In this document: positions 25,985-34,861 of the stretch, one piece after another
How the letters are laid out: each line of letters opens with the position of its first letter
How positions within the stretch are numbered: position 1 is the stretch's first letter
Made by a program: the position numbers and the translations under genes
Notes under the pieces: generated by a model
What the model saw: only the letters and a program-made list of their open reading frames with translations
The model's database searches: none
Told to the model about the DNA's origin: nothing
DNA from: an uncultured Methanobrevibacter sp.
GTDB taxonomy: Archaea; Methanobacteriota; Methanobacteria; Methanobacteriales; Methanobacteriaceae
Direction: 5' to 3'
Length of the DNA stretch: 54,961 nt
Assembly: GCF_902788255.1 (NCBI RefSeq)
Contig: NZ_CADAJR010000002.1
Span: 1 to 54,961, forward strand

Positions 25985-26893
25985 ATGGGTAGTTTATTAT
26001 CAGTCAGTGATATTAAGGACGATGTTAAATACATCCTGGAAGTGGCCAGTAAAATCAAAGCAGGTGAAATGGAAGAAAAGCCTTTAGAAGGCAAGACTTT
26101 GGCAATGATTTTTCAAAAGTCTTCAACCCGTACCAGAGTCTCATTTGATGTTGGAATGTACCAGTTAGGTGGAAGAGCGATCTTTTTGTCATCCAACGAT
26201 TTGCAGATGGGAAGGGGAGAACCTATTTCCGATACCGCTAAGGTTTTAAGCCGTTTTGTTGACGGAATTATGATTCGTGCAATTAAACATGCTGATGTTG
26301 AAGAACTTGCCAGACATTCTGATGTGCCTGTTATTAACGGATTGACCGATCTTGAACACCCTTGCCAGGCATTGGCCGATATGTTGACAATAAAAGAACA
26401 TCTCGGTGATTGGGAAGGTAAAAAAATCTGTTTTGTCGGTGATGGAAACAACGTTTCAAATTCCCTTTTATTAATCGCTCCACTTTTAGGAATGGATATG
26501 TCACTTGCTTGTCCTAAAGGCTATGAGCCTAATGAAAATATCCTAAAAACCGCAAATGAATATGCAGATGAAAACGGTACCGAAATCACCATAACCGATG
26601 ATATAGGACTTGCCCTGCAGAATGTCGATGCGGTCTTTACCGATGTTTGGGTAAGTATGGGTGATGAAGCCGAAAAGGCAAAAAGAGAATTGGATTTTGC
26701 ACCATTCCAGGTTAACTCTGATTTAATGAGTCTTGCCAATGATGGAGCCATATTCTTGCACTGCTTGCCTGCAATAAGGGGTCAGGAAGTAACCTCCGAG
26801 GTTATTGACGGGCCGCAATCCGTAATCTATGATGAAGCGGAAAACAGAATGCACGCCCAAAAAGCAGTTTTATACTATTATATGAAAGATTAG
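25985..26893 (+). CDS. argF: ornithine carbamoyltransferase
   Basis: 302 residues. It makes citrulline from ornithine and carbamoyl phosphate in arginine synthesis. Carbamoyl phosphate loop SSTRTRVSFDVGMYQLGG; the HPCQALADMLT motif; the ornithine site VSMGDEAEK; and the C-terminal HCLPAIRGQEV with the catalytic Cys. The ATG follows TTAGGGGAAT. The stop codon overlaps that of the convergent zinc-ribbon gene (shared TTAG, 26890-26893). Confidence 0.97.
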   Translation: MGSLLSVSDIKDDVKYILEVASKIKAGEMEEKPLEGKTLAMIFQKSSTRTRVSFDVGMYQLGGRAIFLSSNDLQMGRGEPISDTAKVLSRFVDGIMIRAIKHADVEELARHSDVPVINGLTDLEHPCQALADMLTIKEHLGDWEGKKICFVGDGNNVSNSLLLIAPLLGMDMSLACPKGYEPNENILKTANEYADENGTEITITDDIGLALQNVDAVFTDVWVSMGDEAEKAKRELDFAPFQVNSDLMSLANDGAIFLHCLPAIRGQEVTSEVIDGPQSVIYDEAENRMHAQKAVLYYYMKD

Positions 26894-27144
26894 ATGTGGA
26901 ATATTGCTCCAAATATTCCAAACACTATAAATACCACAATTACACATAAACAGCAGCTCATCCAGTCTGAACTGTTATTTTTTGATGAAGTGGTTGTTGT
27001 ACTTTCATGATTGGTATTGTAGTCTGTTTTTGAAGGAGTGTCTATCACTTCAGCTTTTTTAACATCTTCTATTAGTTTTGTACCGCAGTTTCTACAGAAT
27101 ACCGCATTGTCGGGATTTTCTTCACCACATTTTCTACAATACAT
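26890..27144 (-). CDS. small zinc-ribbon membrane protein
   Basis: 84 residues. The N-terminus MYCRKCGEENPDNAVFCRNCG gives a CxxC-x10-CxxC zinc ribbon (C3, C6, C17, C20). A polar Ser/Thr/Asn-rich linker follows, and one membrane helix (about 62-82, VFIVFGIFGAIF) ends the protein. The zinc ribbon should face the cytoplasm. Function unknown; such proteins are common in Methanobrevibacteriaceae. The start overlaps the end of the DUF2085 gene by 11 bp, so both are translated from one mRNA. Confidence 0.8.
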   Translation of the reverse strand: MYCRKCGEENPDNAVFCRNCGTKLIEDVKKAEVIDTPSKTDYNTNHESTTTTSSKNNSSDWMSCCLCVIVVFIVFGIFGAIFHI

Positions 27145-27466
27145 TTATTATCCATCCTATAACTATTTTTAAAAATATTATTAATCCTACACCGCCAATA
27201 AAGCCGGTTATAAACCTGAGGGTGTTTGTGCTTTCCCTTGGGCCGAAATACTGTGTTACACCATCTATTGCCACAGGCACCATCAGCAGCATTGAAATAA
27301 TCAGCATCCTTAAATCATGGGGATGTCTGAAAAAGAAGTTGAAAATCAGATAAACCACCAGACCGGTATAAAAACCTGTGCATCTGGCACAAACCGGAAA
27401 CTGATGACCTTTAATAAAAAAGCTCCGTTCAGGGATTCTGTGACATAGGTATTTGGTGAAATTCAT
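27134..27466 (-). CDS. DUF2085 membrane protein
   Basis: 110 residues with about three membrane helices. The N-terminal motif LCHRIPERSFFIKGHQFPVCARCTG, with conserved Cys and His residues, is typical of DUF2085. Later pieces are MLLMVPVAIDGVTQYFG and FIGGVGLIIFLKIVIGWI. Function not known; the Cys/His pattern suggests metal binding. It is the first gene of a two-gene unit with the zinc-ribbon protein and diverges from ilvB, with 93 bp between. Confidence 0.85.
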   Translation of the reverse strand: MNFTKYLCHRIPERSFFIKGHQFPVCARCTGFYTGLVVYLIFNFFFRHPHDLRMLIISMLLMVPVAIDGVTQYFGPRESTNTLRFITGFIGGVGLIIFLKIVIGWIINVL

Positions 27467-27559
27467 TTGTCCTCACAAGTTAATATCATTAAGATAATTA
27501 TATATATCTTTTTATTCATAAGTAATTGTATAATATAAGATTAAAAAAAGGTTTTTACA

Positions 27560-29254
27560 ATGAGAGGCGGAGAAGCGATAATTGAATCCCTCAAAAATAT
27601 GGGGGTTAAGACAATATTTGGTTATCCTGGCGGACAGACCATACCATTCTATGACATGTTATATGATGCAGACATTGATCATATACTTGTAAGGCACGAA
27701 CAGTGTGCGGCTCATGCGGCTGACGGTTATGCAAGGGCTTCAGGTGAAGTGGGTGTGTGTTTGGCAACTTCAGGACCTGGTGCAACCAATCTTGTAACTG
27801 GTATTGGAACTGCTTATATGGATTCCTCTCCTATTGTGGCTATTACAGGTCAGGTTCCTACTCATTTGATAGGAAATGATGCATTTCAGGAAGCGGACAT
27901 TGTTGGAATTACAATGCCTATTGTTAAATATAGCTATCAACCTAAAAATCCGGATTTGATTCCTTCAATTGTTAAATCAAGTTTTGAAATAGCATCAACT
28001 GGAAGGCCTGGACCCGTATTAATTGACGTTCCCAAAGAGGTTCAGGAAGGTGAACTTACAGGATTTGACGATTCTTTAATCGAAACACCGGGTTACAATC
28101 CAACAATCAAGGGTAATCTCAGACAGATTAAAAAGGCTCATGACTTAATTAAAGAAGCTAAAAAACCAATGATATTGGCCGGTGCCGGTGTAATTATAGC
28201 AAATGCATCTGAAGAGTTGACAAAACTTGCCAAAACAATAAACGCACCTGTAATGACTTCACTTTTAGGTAAAGGTGCCTTTGACGAAACTGATGATTTG
28301 GCACTGGGAATGCTTGGAATGCATGGAAGAAAGGTTTCCAATGATTATGTAAACGAATCCGATTTGTTGATTGCTGTAGGTATAAGGTTTTCAGACAGGA
28401 CTACAGGCAGATTGGACAGTTTCGCACCTGATACAAAGATTATTCACATTGATATAGATCCTGCGGAAATCGGTAAAAATGTTGAAGTTGACTTGCCGAT
28501 TGTAGGGGACGCTAAAAATATTTTATCCTCATTGAACAAGGTATTTAAAATCTATAAACCATCAAATGAGGTTAATCAGTGGACCGATATGATAAAGGCC
28601 AAAAAACAGGAACTTTTACCAAGAGTGACTTATGATGATGTGCCTTTAAAACCGCAAACTGTAATAAAAGAGATTTCAGAGGTCCTGACAGCTGATTCAA
28701 TTCTGACAACTGATGTAGGTCAAAACCAAATGTGGGCGGCTCATTTCTTTGATACACAAAAACCGCGTAAGTTCATATCCTCCGGAGGTCTTGGGACAAT
28801 GGGATTCGGATTCCCTGCGGCCATTGGTGCAAAAATTGCATGTCCGGATGATCCTGTTGTATCAATAAATGGTGATGGCGGATTTTTAATGGTATGTCAG
28901 GAACTTGCCACTGTGCGTGAATATGATATCCCGGTTATTGCGGTTGTCCTTGAAAACAGGACCCTGGGAATGGTATATCAATGGCAAAGCCTGCTTTATA
29001 ATGAAAGACATTCCCAAACATTGCTTGGAAACAGTCCAGACTTTGTAAAACTCGCAGAAAGTTTTGGCATAAATGGTGTTAGAGTTGAAAAACCTGGTGA
29101 GACAAAAGAGGCTCTTTCAAGTGCAATTAAGGATAATGAACCAGTCTTGTTGAATGTTGTAGTTGACTCTGAAGAGGCACTTCCTATGCTTCCTCCGGGA
29201 GCCGGAATCAATGAGATGATTGGTGAATACAAACTCGAGAAGGATGTGATTTAA
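27560..29254 (+). CDS. ilvB: acetolactate synthase, large (catalytic) subunit
   Basis: 564 residues. A ThDP and FAD enzyme that condenses pyruvate with pyruvate or 2-oxobutyrate at the head of branched-chain amino acid synthesis. The N-terminal FGYPGGQTIPFYDML and RHEQCAAHAADGYARA contain the catalytic Glu. The central domain has VGIRFSDRTTGRLDSF. The ThDP-binding motif is GDGGFLMVCQELATVREYDI, followed by ENRTLGMVYQWQ. ilvN starts at the next base after the stop codon. ilvN and a carbonic anhydrase gene follow in the same operon. Confidence 0.97.
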   Translation: MRGGEAIIESLKNMGVKTIFGYPGGQTIPFYDMLYDADIDHILVRHEQCAAHAADGYARASGEVGVCLATSGPGATNLVTGIGTAYMDSSPIVAITGQVPTHLIGNDAFQEADIVGITMPIVKYSYQPKNPDLIPSIVKSSFEIASTGRPGPVLIDVPKEVQEGELTGFDDSLIETPGYNPTIKGNLRQIKKAHDLIKEAKKPMILAGAGVIIANASEELTKLAKTINAPVMTSLLGKGAFDETDDLALGMLGMHGRKVSNDYVNESDLLIAVGIRFSDRTTGRLDSFAPDTKIIHIDIDPAEIGKNVEVDLPIVGDAKNILSSLNKVFKIYKPSNEVNQWTDMIKAKKQELLPRVTYDDVPLKPQTVIKEISEVLTADSILTTDVGQNQMWAAHFFDTQKPRKFISSGGLGTMGFGFPAAIGAKIACPDDPVVSINGDGGFLMVCQELATVREYDIPVIAVVLENRTLGMVYQWQSLLYNERHSQTLLGNSPDFVKLAESFGINGVRVEKPGETKEALSSAIKDNEPVLLNVVVDSEEALPMLPPGAGINEMIGEYKLEKDVI

Positions 29255-29740
29255 ATGACCAATAACTATCACGTTATTTCAACACTTGTAGAGGATAAAC
29301 CAGGGGTTTTACAGAAAGTAGCTGGAATGTTCAACCGCAGAGGATTCAACATTGACAGTATCACAGTTGGAAATTCAGAAGTTGAAGGCCTATCACGCAT
29401 GGTAATCACTGTACATGCGGATGAGAAAGGTTTGGAGCAAGTCACAAAACAATTAAATAAATTAATTGATGTTATCAAGATTAAAGATATCACTGAAAAG
29501 GCAGTCAAAAGGGAATTGTGCCTTGTTAAGGTCAGTATCCCTAATGCGAAAGCAAGAGCAGAAATAATGCAATACTCAAACATCTTCAGGGCTCATATAT
29601 TGGATGTTACAGAACAGACATTGATGATTGAGCTTACCGGAGATAAGGAGAAAATCAATGCTTTCATATCTTTAGTAGAGCCATTTGGCATAAAAAGAAT
29701 AGCCCGTACTGGTCTTACAGCTATGTCAAGGGGAGTATAA
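29255..29740 (+). CDS. ilvN: acetolactate synthase, small (regulatory) subunit
   Basis: 161 residues, with an N-terminal ACT domain (VISTLVEDKPGVLQKVAGMFNRRGFNIDSI, about 4-75) that senses valine, and a C-terminal domain (LVKVSIPNAKARAEIMQYSNIFRAHILDV). It binds IlvB and gives feedback control. Its ATG is directly after the ilvB stop, and the carbonic anhydrase gene starts 1 bp after its own stop codon. Confidence 0.96.
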   Translation: MTNNYHVISTLVEDKPGVLQKVAGMFNRRGFNIDSITVGNSEVEGLSRMVITVHADEKGLEQVTKQLNKLIDVIKIKDITEKAVKRELCLVKVSIPNAKARAEIMQYSNIFRAHILDVTEQTLMIELTGDKEKINAFISLVEPFGIKRIARTGLTAMSRGV

Positions 29741-29741
29741 A

Positions 29742-30269
29742 ATGACTATATTAGAAAACGTATTAAAAGACAATAAGGAATTTGTAGAAAACTTTGAAGG
29801 CGAAGAAATGTCACACCATGCAGCTAAAAAATTAGCTATCCTAACATGTATGGACTGTAGACTAATCGACTTTTTCGAACCGGCACTTGGTCTTAAAAGA
29901 GGAGATGCAAAAATCGTCAGAAACGCAGGAAACTCCATTGTGGGAGAAGATGCAATAAGATCAATCGGTGCAGCTTTATACAACCTTGGCGCTGAAGAGG
30001 TAATGGTTGTAGGACACACTGAATGTGGTATGGCAGGAGCTGACGCTGAAGCATTGAAAGAAAAAATGCTCTCACGTGGAATCAAAGAGGAAGACATTGC
30101 TAAATATGATCTTGCTGAATGGATTGGTGGATTTGAATCCGAAGAGGAAAACGTCAAAAACGTTGTGGAAAAAATCAAAAACCACCCATTAATCCCTGAT
30201 GTGCCTGTTCACGGCTTAATCATTGATATTGTAACTGGTGAGTTGAAAGTTTTAGTAGATGGTTACTAA
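29742..30269 (+). CDS. beta-class carbonic anhydrase
   Basis: 175 residues, a short beta-class enzyme of the archaeal Cab type. Zinc ligands C36 (TCMDCRL), H92 and C95 (VGHTECGM), with the D38-R40 pair in CMDCR. It interconverts CO2 and bicarbonate in the cytoplasm. It is embedded between ilvN (1 bp upstream) and ilvC (about 110 bp downstream). The ilvBN reaction releases CO2; a methanogen also needs CO2/bicarbonate balance for methane formation and carboxylations. The gene ends at a hairpin terminator. Confidence 0.92.
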   Translation: MTILENVLKDNKEFVENFEGEEMSHHAAKKLAILTCMDCRLIDFFEPALGLKRGDAKIVRNAGNSIVGEDAIRSIGAALYNLGAEEVMVVGHTECGMAGADAEALKEKMLSRGIKEEDIAKYDLAEWIGGFESEEENVKNVVEKIKNHPLIPDVPVHGLIIDIVTGELKVLVDGY

Positions 30270-30278
30270 TTCCATCTA
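30256..30278 (+). terminator. hairpin terminator after the carbonic anhydrase gene
   Basis: TAGATGG pairs with CCATCTA around a 9-nt loop that contains the stop codon region, followed by a long T run. Confidence 0.65.
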
Positions 30279-30380
30279 TTCATTTTATTTTTTTTTCAAT
30301 TAAAAAGTTACTTTTATAAACATAGAAAACATATTTATAATGTGATATTTTATATATCTTAATTTTTACAAGTGATTATT

Positions 30381-31373
30381 ATGAAAATGTATTACGACGA
30401 CGATGTAAGTACAGATGCTTTAGAAGGTAAAACCATCGCTGTTATCGGTTATGGTTCCCAAGGTAGAGCACAATCTAGAAACATGGCTGACAGTGGAGCT
30501 GACGTTATTGTTGGTGTAAGAGAAAACGGTAGTTCCTGGAACTTAGTTAAAGAAGATGGAATGACAGTAAAAACCATCGAGGATGCGGCTAAAGAAGCTG
30601 ACATTATCCACATTTTACTTCCTGATGAAATCCAGGAAAAAGTCTACAATGAACAAATCGCACCATATGTTGAAGCTGGTAACACCATTTCATTCTCTCA
30701 CGGTTACAACATTCACTTTGAATTAATCAAACCTGGTGAAGACGTTAACATCGTAATGTTTGCACCTAAAGGACCAGGATCCATGGTAAGAAGAACCTAC
30801 GAAGAAGGATTCGGTATCCCTGGTTTAGTAGCAGTTGAACAAGACGCTACCGGTGACGCTTTACAGTTAGCATTAGGTATGGCAAAAGCTTGCGGTTTAA
30901 CCAAAGCAGGTGTTTTAGAAACCACTTTCAAAGAAGAAACCGAAACTGACCTGTTCGGTGAACAAACCGTATTATGCGGAGGTATCACTGAACTCATCAA
31001 CGCTGGATTCACAACTTTAGTTGAAGCTGGTTACCAACCTGAAATCGCTTACTTTGAAACCTGTCACGAAGTAAAACTCATCGTTGATTTAATCTACGAA
31101 AAAGGTTTTGCTGGAATGTGGACAGATGTAAGTAACACTGCTGAATACGGTGGATTAACCAGAGGTAATAGAATTATTACTCAAGAAGCTAAAGACGGTA
31201 TGAAAGCTGTTTTAAAAGAAATCCAAGATGGTACTTTCAAAAAACAATGGGCTGATGAAAACGCTACCAACGGCGCAAACTTAAAAGAAATGAGAGCTGC
31301 TGAAGGTCAAAAAGACATCGAAATTGTTGGAGAAAGACTCAGAAAAGCTTGTGGATTACAAAAAGATGACTAA
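30381..31373 (+). CDS. ilvC: ketol-acid reductoisomerase
   Basis: 330 residues from ATG 30381; an upstream in-frame GTG at 30372 is part of the GTGAT ribosome binding site. It isomerises and reduces acetolactate to dihydroxy-isovalerate with NADPH and Mg. Rossmann motif [37 protein letters not shown]; the metal-site region [11 protein letters not shown]; and [23 protein letters not shown]. It is a short class I form. It has its own promoter region after the carbonic anhydrase terminator. Confidence 0.97.
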   Translation: MKMYYDDDVSTDALEGKTIAVIGYGSQGRAQSRNMADSGADVIVGVRENGSSWNLVKEDGMTVKTIEDAAKEADIIHILLPDEIQEKVYNEQIAPYVEAGNTISFSHGYNIHFELIKPGEDVNIVMFAPKGPGSMVRRTYEEGFGIPGLVAVEQDATGDALQLALGMAKACGLTKAGVLETTFKEETETDLFGEQTVLCGGITELINAGFTTLVEAGYQPEIAYFETCHEVKLIVDLIYEKGFAGMWTDVSNTAEYGGLTRGNRIITQEAKDGMKAVLKEIQDGTFKKQWADENATNGANLKEMRAAEGQKDIEIVGERLRKACGLQKDD

Positions 31374-31385
31374 ACCTCATCTTTT
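31361..31385 (+). terminator. hairpin terminator after ilvC
   Basis: AAAAGATGA pairs with TCATCTTTT (9 bp) around a 7-nt loop, followed by a T run. It covers the ilvC stop. Confidence 0.75.
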
Positions 31386-31471
31386 AAACTTTTTTTTATT
31401 ATAATTCTATTTTTGTTAAGATAACCTTTTTAACTATTGATTTTAATATTATTTTTTAGGAGAATTTTTAT

Positions 31472-32476
31472 ATGGTATTTATTGGAATGGATCATGGTAC
31501 AACTGGAATCTCATTTTGTATCATGGCTCAAGATGGTGAAATAATCGATATTTTTAAAATCGATAGGGAGGATTCCAAAAGCGGCAAGGTATCCGCCATT
31601 GAGGAATTGTCAAAAAGGGTCGATTTGGATTCTGTCAAGCTGATGGCAATCACTTATGCAATGGGTGACGGTTTCAATAAGATTTTGCCTATTGATAAGG
31701 TCGAAGACAGGGGAATTCTATCCATTGGCGGAGCAGGTAAGGTGACCGGAGGAGGAACATCCGTCTTTTCCGAGCTGGAAAATTCAAACATTCCAACAAT
31801 AATGATACCTGGTCTTCACAAGGATTCAGATTCTCTTGATAAACTATTTAATGCAGCCTATTCACATCAGGCAAGTCCTGAAAAGGTAAGCATTTCATAC
31901 AATGCAATGAAGGAAACCGGATGGAGCAACTACATCGTTGCAGACATTTCATCCAACAGTGTGGACATTCTGGTTGAGGACGGTAAAATCAGGGGTGCCA
32001 TCGATGCGTGTCTGGGTGCAATGGGCGTCGTTCACGGACCGATCGATTTGGAAATGATACGCGACATCGATGAGGGAAGACGCACTGCCAACGAATGCTT
32101 TTCACATGCGGGGGCAATCAAGATTGCAGGTATTGACGGCAAGGTTGCCAATATGAAGAATCAGCTTTTGGAAAACTATGTAAATGGCGATGAAAAGGCT
32201 GAACTGGCTATTGATACATTAATCATGACCGTTGCAATGGAAATTGCAGGTCTGGATATAGTCTGTGAAAATGAGATAGAAGGAATCGTATTGACAGGTT
32301 CAATAGGTTCTGCAACCGAACCTTTCAACTTCAAAGACAAAATCAACAAATACTTTAAAGACAAGTATGAATTAAAAACTATTTCAAAAGAATCAGGAGC
32401 TATCGGTGCAGCTCAAATAGCAATGGATGTTTATGGTGGTAGAAAAGAAATATTAGGTATTGAAGTTAATATCTAA
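31472..32476 (+). CDS. methanogenesis marker protein 12
   Basis: 334 residues. An ASKHA-type (acetate/sugar kinase, Hsp70) fold is suggested by FIGMDHGTTGISFCIMAQDGE at the start and VADISSNSVDILVEDGKI in the second half, with LTGSIGSATEP near the end. The length and sequence fit methanogenesis marker 12, a protein conserved in methanogens whose role is unknown. The ATG has AGGAGAATT upstream. Its TAA overlaps the TAG of the convergent LSm gene in CTAA (32473-32476). Confidence 0.9.
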   Translation: MVFIGMDHGTTGISFCIMAQDGEIIDIFKIDREDSKSGKVSAIEELSKRVDLDSVKLMAITYAMGDGFNKILPIDKVEDRGILSIGGAGKVTGGGTSVFSELENSNIPTIMIPGLHKDSDSLDKLFNAAYSHQASPEKVSISYNAMKETGWSNYIVADISSNSVDILVEDGKIRGAIDACLGAMGVVHGPIDLEMIRDIDEGRRTANECFSHAGAIKIAGIDGKVANMKNQLLENYVNGDEKAELAIDTLIMTVAMEIAGLDIVCENEIEGIVLTGSIGSATEPFNFKDKINKYFKDKYELKTISKESGAIGAAQIAMDVYGGRKEILGIEVNI

Positions 32477-32670
32477 TCTTCTTTTAAACTAATGAATATA
32501 ATATTTCCGCCTTTTAAGGTTTCAATACCGTTATCGTTTTCCAATACGACATTTAGATAATTGTCAATTGCTATAACTTTACCTTCGGTTTGATAATCTC
32601 CTCTTAAATCAACACTTACATATTTGTTCTTAAATTGGGTAAAAAGTTTGTTTACATTATCGTCGCTCAT
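32473..32670 (-). CDS. LSm (Sm-like) RNA-binding protein
   Basis: 65 residues, a single Sm fold. Sm1 motif region NKYVSVDLRGDYQTEGKVIAIDNYLNVVLEN and Sm2-like ETLKGGNIIFISL. Archaeal Sm proteins form heptamer rings that bind U-rich RNA. The short length and the GGN in place of the RGxxV of classic Sm2 suggest a divergent paralog. Stop codon shared with marker 12 on the opposite strand. Confidence 0.9.
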   Translation of the reverse strand: MSDDNVNKLFTQFKNKYVSVDLRGDYQTEGKVIAIDNYLNVVLENDNGIETLKGGNIIFISLKED

Positions 32671-32747
32671 TTTTTCAAATCCTTGAATATTCTATTTTTA
32701 TTTTATATCTTTCAACTTTAAATACTTTAATGTTCATAGTATATAGT

Positions 32748-32891
32748 ATGGCAATTAATCAATTAGAAAGCAATTTAGAAGCTATTACTCGTACTATAGC
32801 TCAACTTAAAAAAGACGGATGTACTGATGAGAAAGTTTTAGGCGAACTTAGAGCTGAAAGGGATAAAATACTTAAGGATTTAAATCTATAA
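32748..32891 (+). CDS. 47-residue helical protein, probably from a leaderless mRNA
   Basis: ATG 32748 to TAA 32889-32891. The protein (start MAINQLESNLEAITRTIAQL, end RDKILKDLNL) is charged and helical with one Cys. There is no Shine-Dalgarno sequence, but TTTAAATAC lies at about 32719-32727, some 25 bp upstream, as expected when transcription starts at the ATG. Good coding look (no rare start, balanced charges). No family recognised. It is convergent with surE (gap of 5 bp). Confidence 0.7.
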   Translation: MAINQLESNLEAITRTIAQLKKDGCTDEKVLGELRAERDKILKDLNL

Positions 32892-32896
32892 GTATT

Positions 32897-33673
32897 TTAC
32901 TTTAACCATTCACGCATTAAATTCATATCACTGGTCAAATCTATTTTTATCGGTGTTATGCTGGTTTTTCCAAGACTGTGCAAAGCATGACCATCACTTC
33001 CCGGACTGTGTGATTCGTACTGTTCACCGCCAATCCAATAGTATGGCTTTCCACGAGGATCAAGTCTTGTATCGATGACTGGAAGATACATCCTTTCGCT
33101 TAAATTTGCAACTTCAAATTCATCATCTGAAGGGTTTTCAGGAACATTTACATTCAATAAGTCAATTCCTTCAGGCAATCCTTTTTTTAATACTATTTTT
33201 ACCAGTTTATTGAGCATCTTTTTAGCAAATTCAAAATCAACCTCATTTTCACCGTTCTCGAATTTGATATCGTCACGTGTCACTTCCTGTGATATTGCAA
33301 TGGTGGGTATTCCGAAGCTTGCCGCTTCAATTGCGGCTCCAAGTGTTCCGGATGTTGTAAGTTCTGCCTTTCCAATGTTGTAACCTGTATTAATCCCTGA
33401 AATCATGATGTCAGGCTTTTCATCCATTATCTCAAACAGTGCCAGGGTTACGGCATCGGTTGGTGTTCCGCTTACTCCATATCCTTTGCTGCCGTCCTTT
33501 AGTGTGTGTTCGTTTATTCTTAACGGTTCATATAATGTTAATGCATGACCGATTCCGCTCTGCTGGGTTTCAGGTGCAACAACATATGTTTCGCATAAAC
33601 CCTCAACCGCATTTTTTGTTGCAAGTATTCCGGAAGCGGTTATTCCATCGTCATTACTAATCAATGCTTTCAT
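32897..33673 (-). CDS. surE: 5'/3'-nucleotidase SurE
   Basis: 258 residues. SurE removes phosphate from nucleoside monophosphates and uses Mg or Mn. The N-terminal LISNDDGITASGI has the metal-binding NDD; further conserved pieces are VVAPETQQSGIGHALTL, VSGTPTDAVTLALFEI, PDIMISGINTGYNIG, SGTLGAAIEAASFGIPTIAIS and VNVPE. The start ATG has no clear ribosome binding site; a TATA-like stretch is close upstream, so the mRNA may be leaderless. Confidence 0.95.
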   Translation of the reverse strand: MKALISNDDGITASGILATKNAVEGLCETYVVAPETQQSGIGHALTLYEPLRINEHTLKDGSKGYGVSGTPTDAVTLALFEIMDEKPDIMISGINTGYNIGKAELTTSGTLGAAIEAASFGIPTIAISQEVTRDDIKFENGENEVDFEFAKKMLNKLVKIVLKKGLPEGIDLLNVNVPENPSDDEFEVANLSERMYLPVIDTRLDPRGKPYYWIGGEQYESHSPGSDGHALHSLGKTSITPIKIDLTSDMNLMREWLK

Positions 33674-33904
33674 ATATTAGTATAAAGTATTACTTTGTTA
33701 AAATAATTTTAGGTTTTTTTGTTAATTGAACTTTATTTACTTTAAACAAATTTGATGTCTCAGTTTAACAATTTAAGGATTATTTACCAATTATATTGAA
33801 TATTGGTCCCTATTTTTTCTTTTTTAAAATTCAATACAAACCTTTAATAACAATTTTATGTATAAAATATAATATTATTGAATAAATCACATACGGGTGG
33901 AAAC

Positions 33905-34807
33905 TTGGAAAAACCACAATTGATTAATTTTATAGCAAAAGTAATGGAGGATTCAGGTTTTAAGATTTACAAGAATTTTAAAACCTCGCAGAAGGTCATT
34001 GATATATATGCTGTTCTACCTACAACAATTGGGGATTTTGGGGTAGTTGTAGCATGTGACAATCATGATAAGGAATCGCAAATTGGTGTAGATGTATTAA
34101 GGGATATGGAAAGGGTGCAGGCATCCATCAAGGCCTCTAAGGTTTTGGTTGTAACTTCAGCCTATTTTTCAGAGCAGGCAAGAAACTATGCTCTTAGAAG
34201 AAACATCAAACTGGTTGACAGGGACAAGTTACTTGAGATGGCTCGAAAGTATCAGGACAGGACCAATCAGACAACTCTTGACAATACTCCTTACGATGGC
34301 GGTGCATCCGCTTATATCGAGGAGGAATATCCTGAATACAACTATGATGCTTCCGATATGGAGTACATAATGCAGAGAAGGGATGCAAATCCTAATGTCT
34401 ATAAAAACACATTGTATAGGCAGGTTGATGAACCTCATGTTCCTAGAAATTTAGATTTCATAAACCGGATTCGCATGCCTTCAAGGGGGTCTTACGGTCA
34501 AACAAATCTCTACAATTATGATGCCCGTCCAAGCAGGTTCGCTCCGGGTACTCCACTATTCAGGCTGATCAGCAATCCTATCGTTTTAATACTTCTGGTT
34601 GTAATATTCTCATATCTTATTTCATTCATTGCAGGCAGACTTTTAGGAATGGATTCAGGAATAACAGGCATGATTGAGATGTTTGTTGCACTTGCATTGT
34701 CCTACGGATTGTCATTGTATACAGACAGAAATGCGGACTTTATTGTAAAAGGAACATTCATATTCTTCATTTCATTGATAATATTAATAATTTTAATATT
34801 CGTTTAA
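33905..34807 (+). CDS. membrane protein with N-terminal Mrr-like restriction-endonuclease fold
   Basis: 300 residues from TTG 33905, chosen because GGTGG is 4 bp upstream; an upstream in-frame TTG (33878) has none. Residues 1-125 look like an Mrr/PD-(D/E)xK domain (INFIAKVMEDSGFKIYKNF, VIDIYAV with D33, VLVVTSAYFSEQARNYA). The place where active enzymes have ExK or QxK reads ACDN, so cleavage activity is doubtful. A polar Tyr/Asn/Arg-rich linker (about 125-215) leads to three membrane helices at the C-terminus. It may bind DNA at the membrane; the role is unknown. It ends at a hairpin terminator. Confidence 0.75.
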   Translation: MEKPQLINFIAKVMEDSGFKIYKNFKTSQKVIDIYAVLPTTIGDFGVVVACDNHDKESQIGVDVLRDMERVQASIKASKVLVVTSAYFSEQARNYALRRNIKLVDRDKLLEMARKYQDRTNQTTLDNTPYDGGASAYIEEEYPEYNYDASDMEYIMQRRDANPNVYKNTLYRQVDEPHVPRNLDFINRIRMPSRGSYGQTNLYNYDARPSRFAPGTPLFRLISNPIVLILLVVIFSYLISFIAGRLLGMDSGITGMIEMFVALALSYGLSLYTDRNADFIVKGTFIFFISLIILIILIFV

Positions 34808-34824
34808 AATTAGTTGTGGATTAT

Positions 34825-34841
34825 GTGGGAATTACTCCCAC
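34825..34841 (+). terminator. hairpin terminator after the Mrr-like gene
   Basis: GTGGGA pairs with TCCCAC around ATTAC, followed by a T-rich run to 34861. Confidence 0.7.
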
Positions 34842-34861
34842 TACCCGTTTTTCTTTTTTTT

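Noticed and set aside
30372-30380. GTG 30372 as start of ilvC
   Set aside because: It is part of the GTGAT ribosome binding site; ATG 30381 gives the usual N-terminus.
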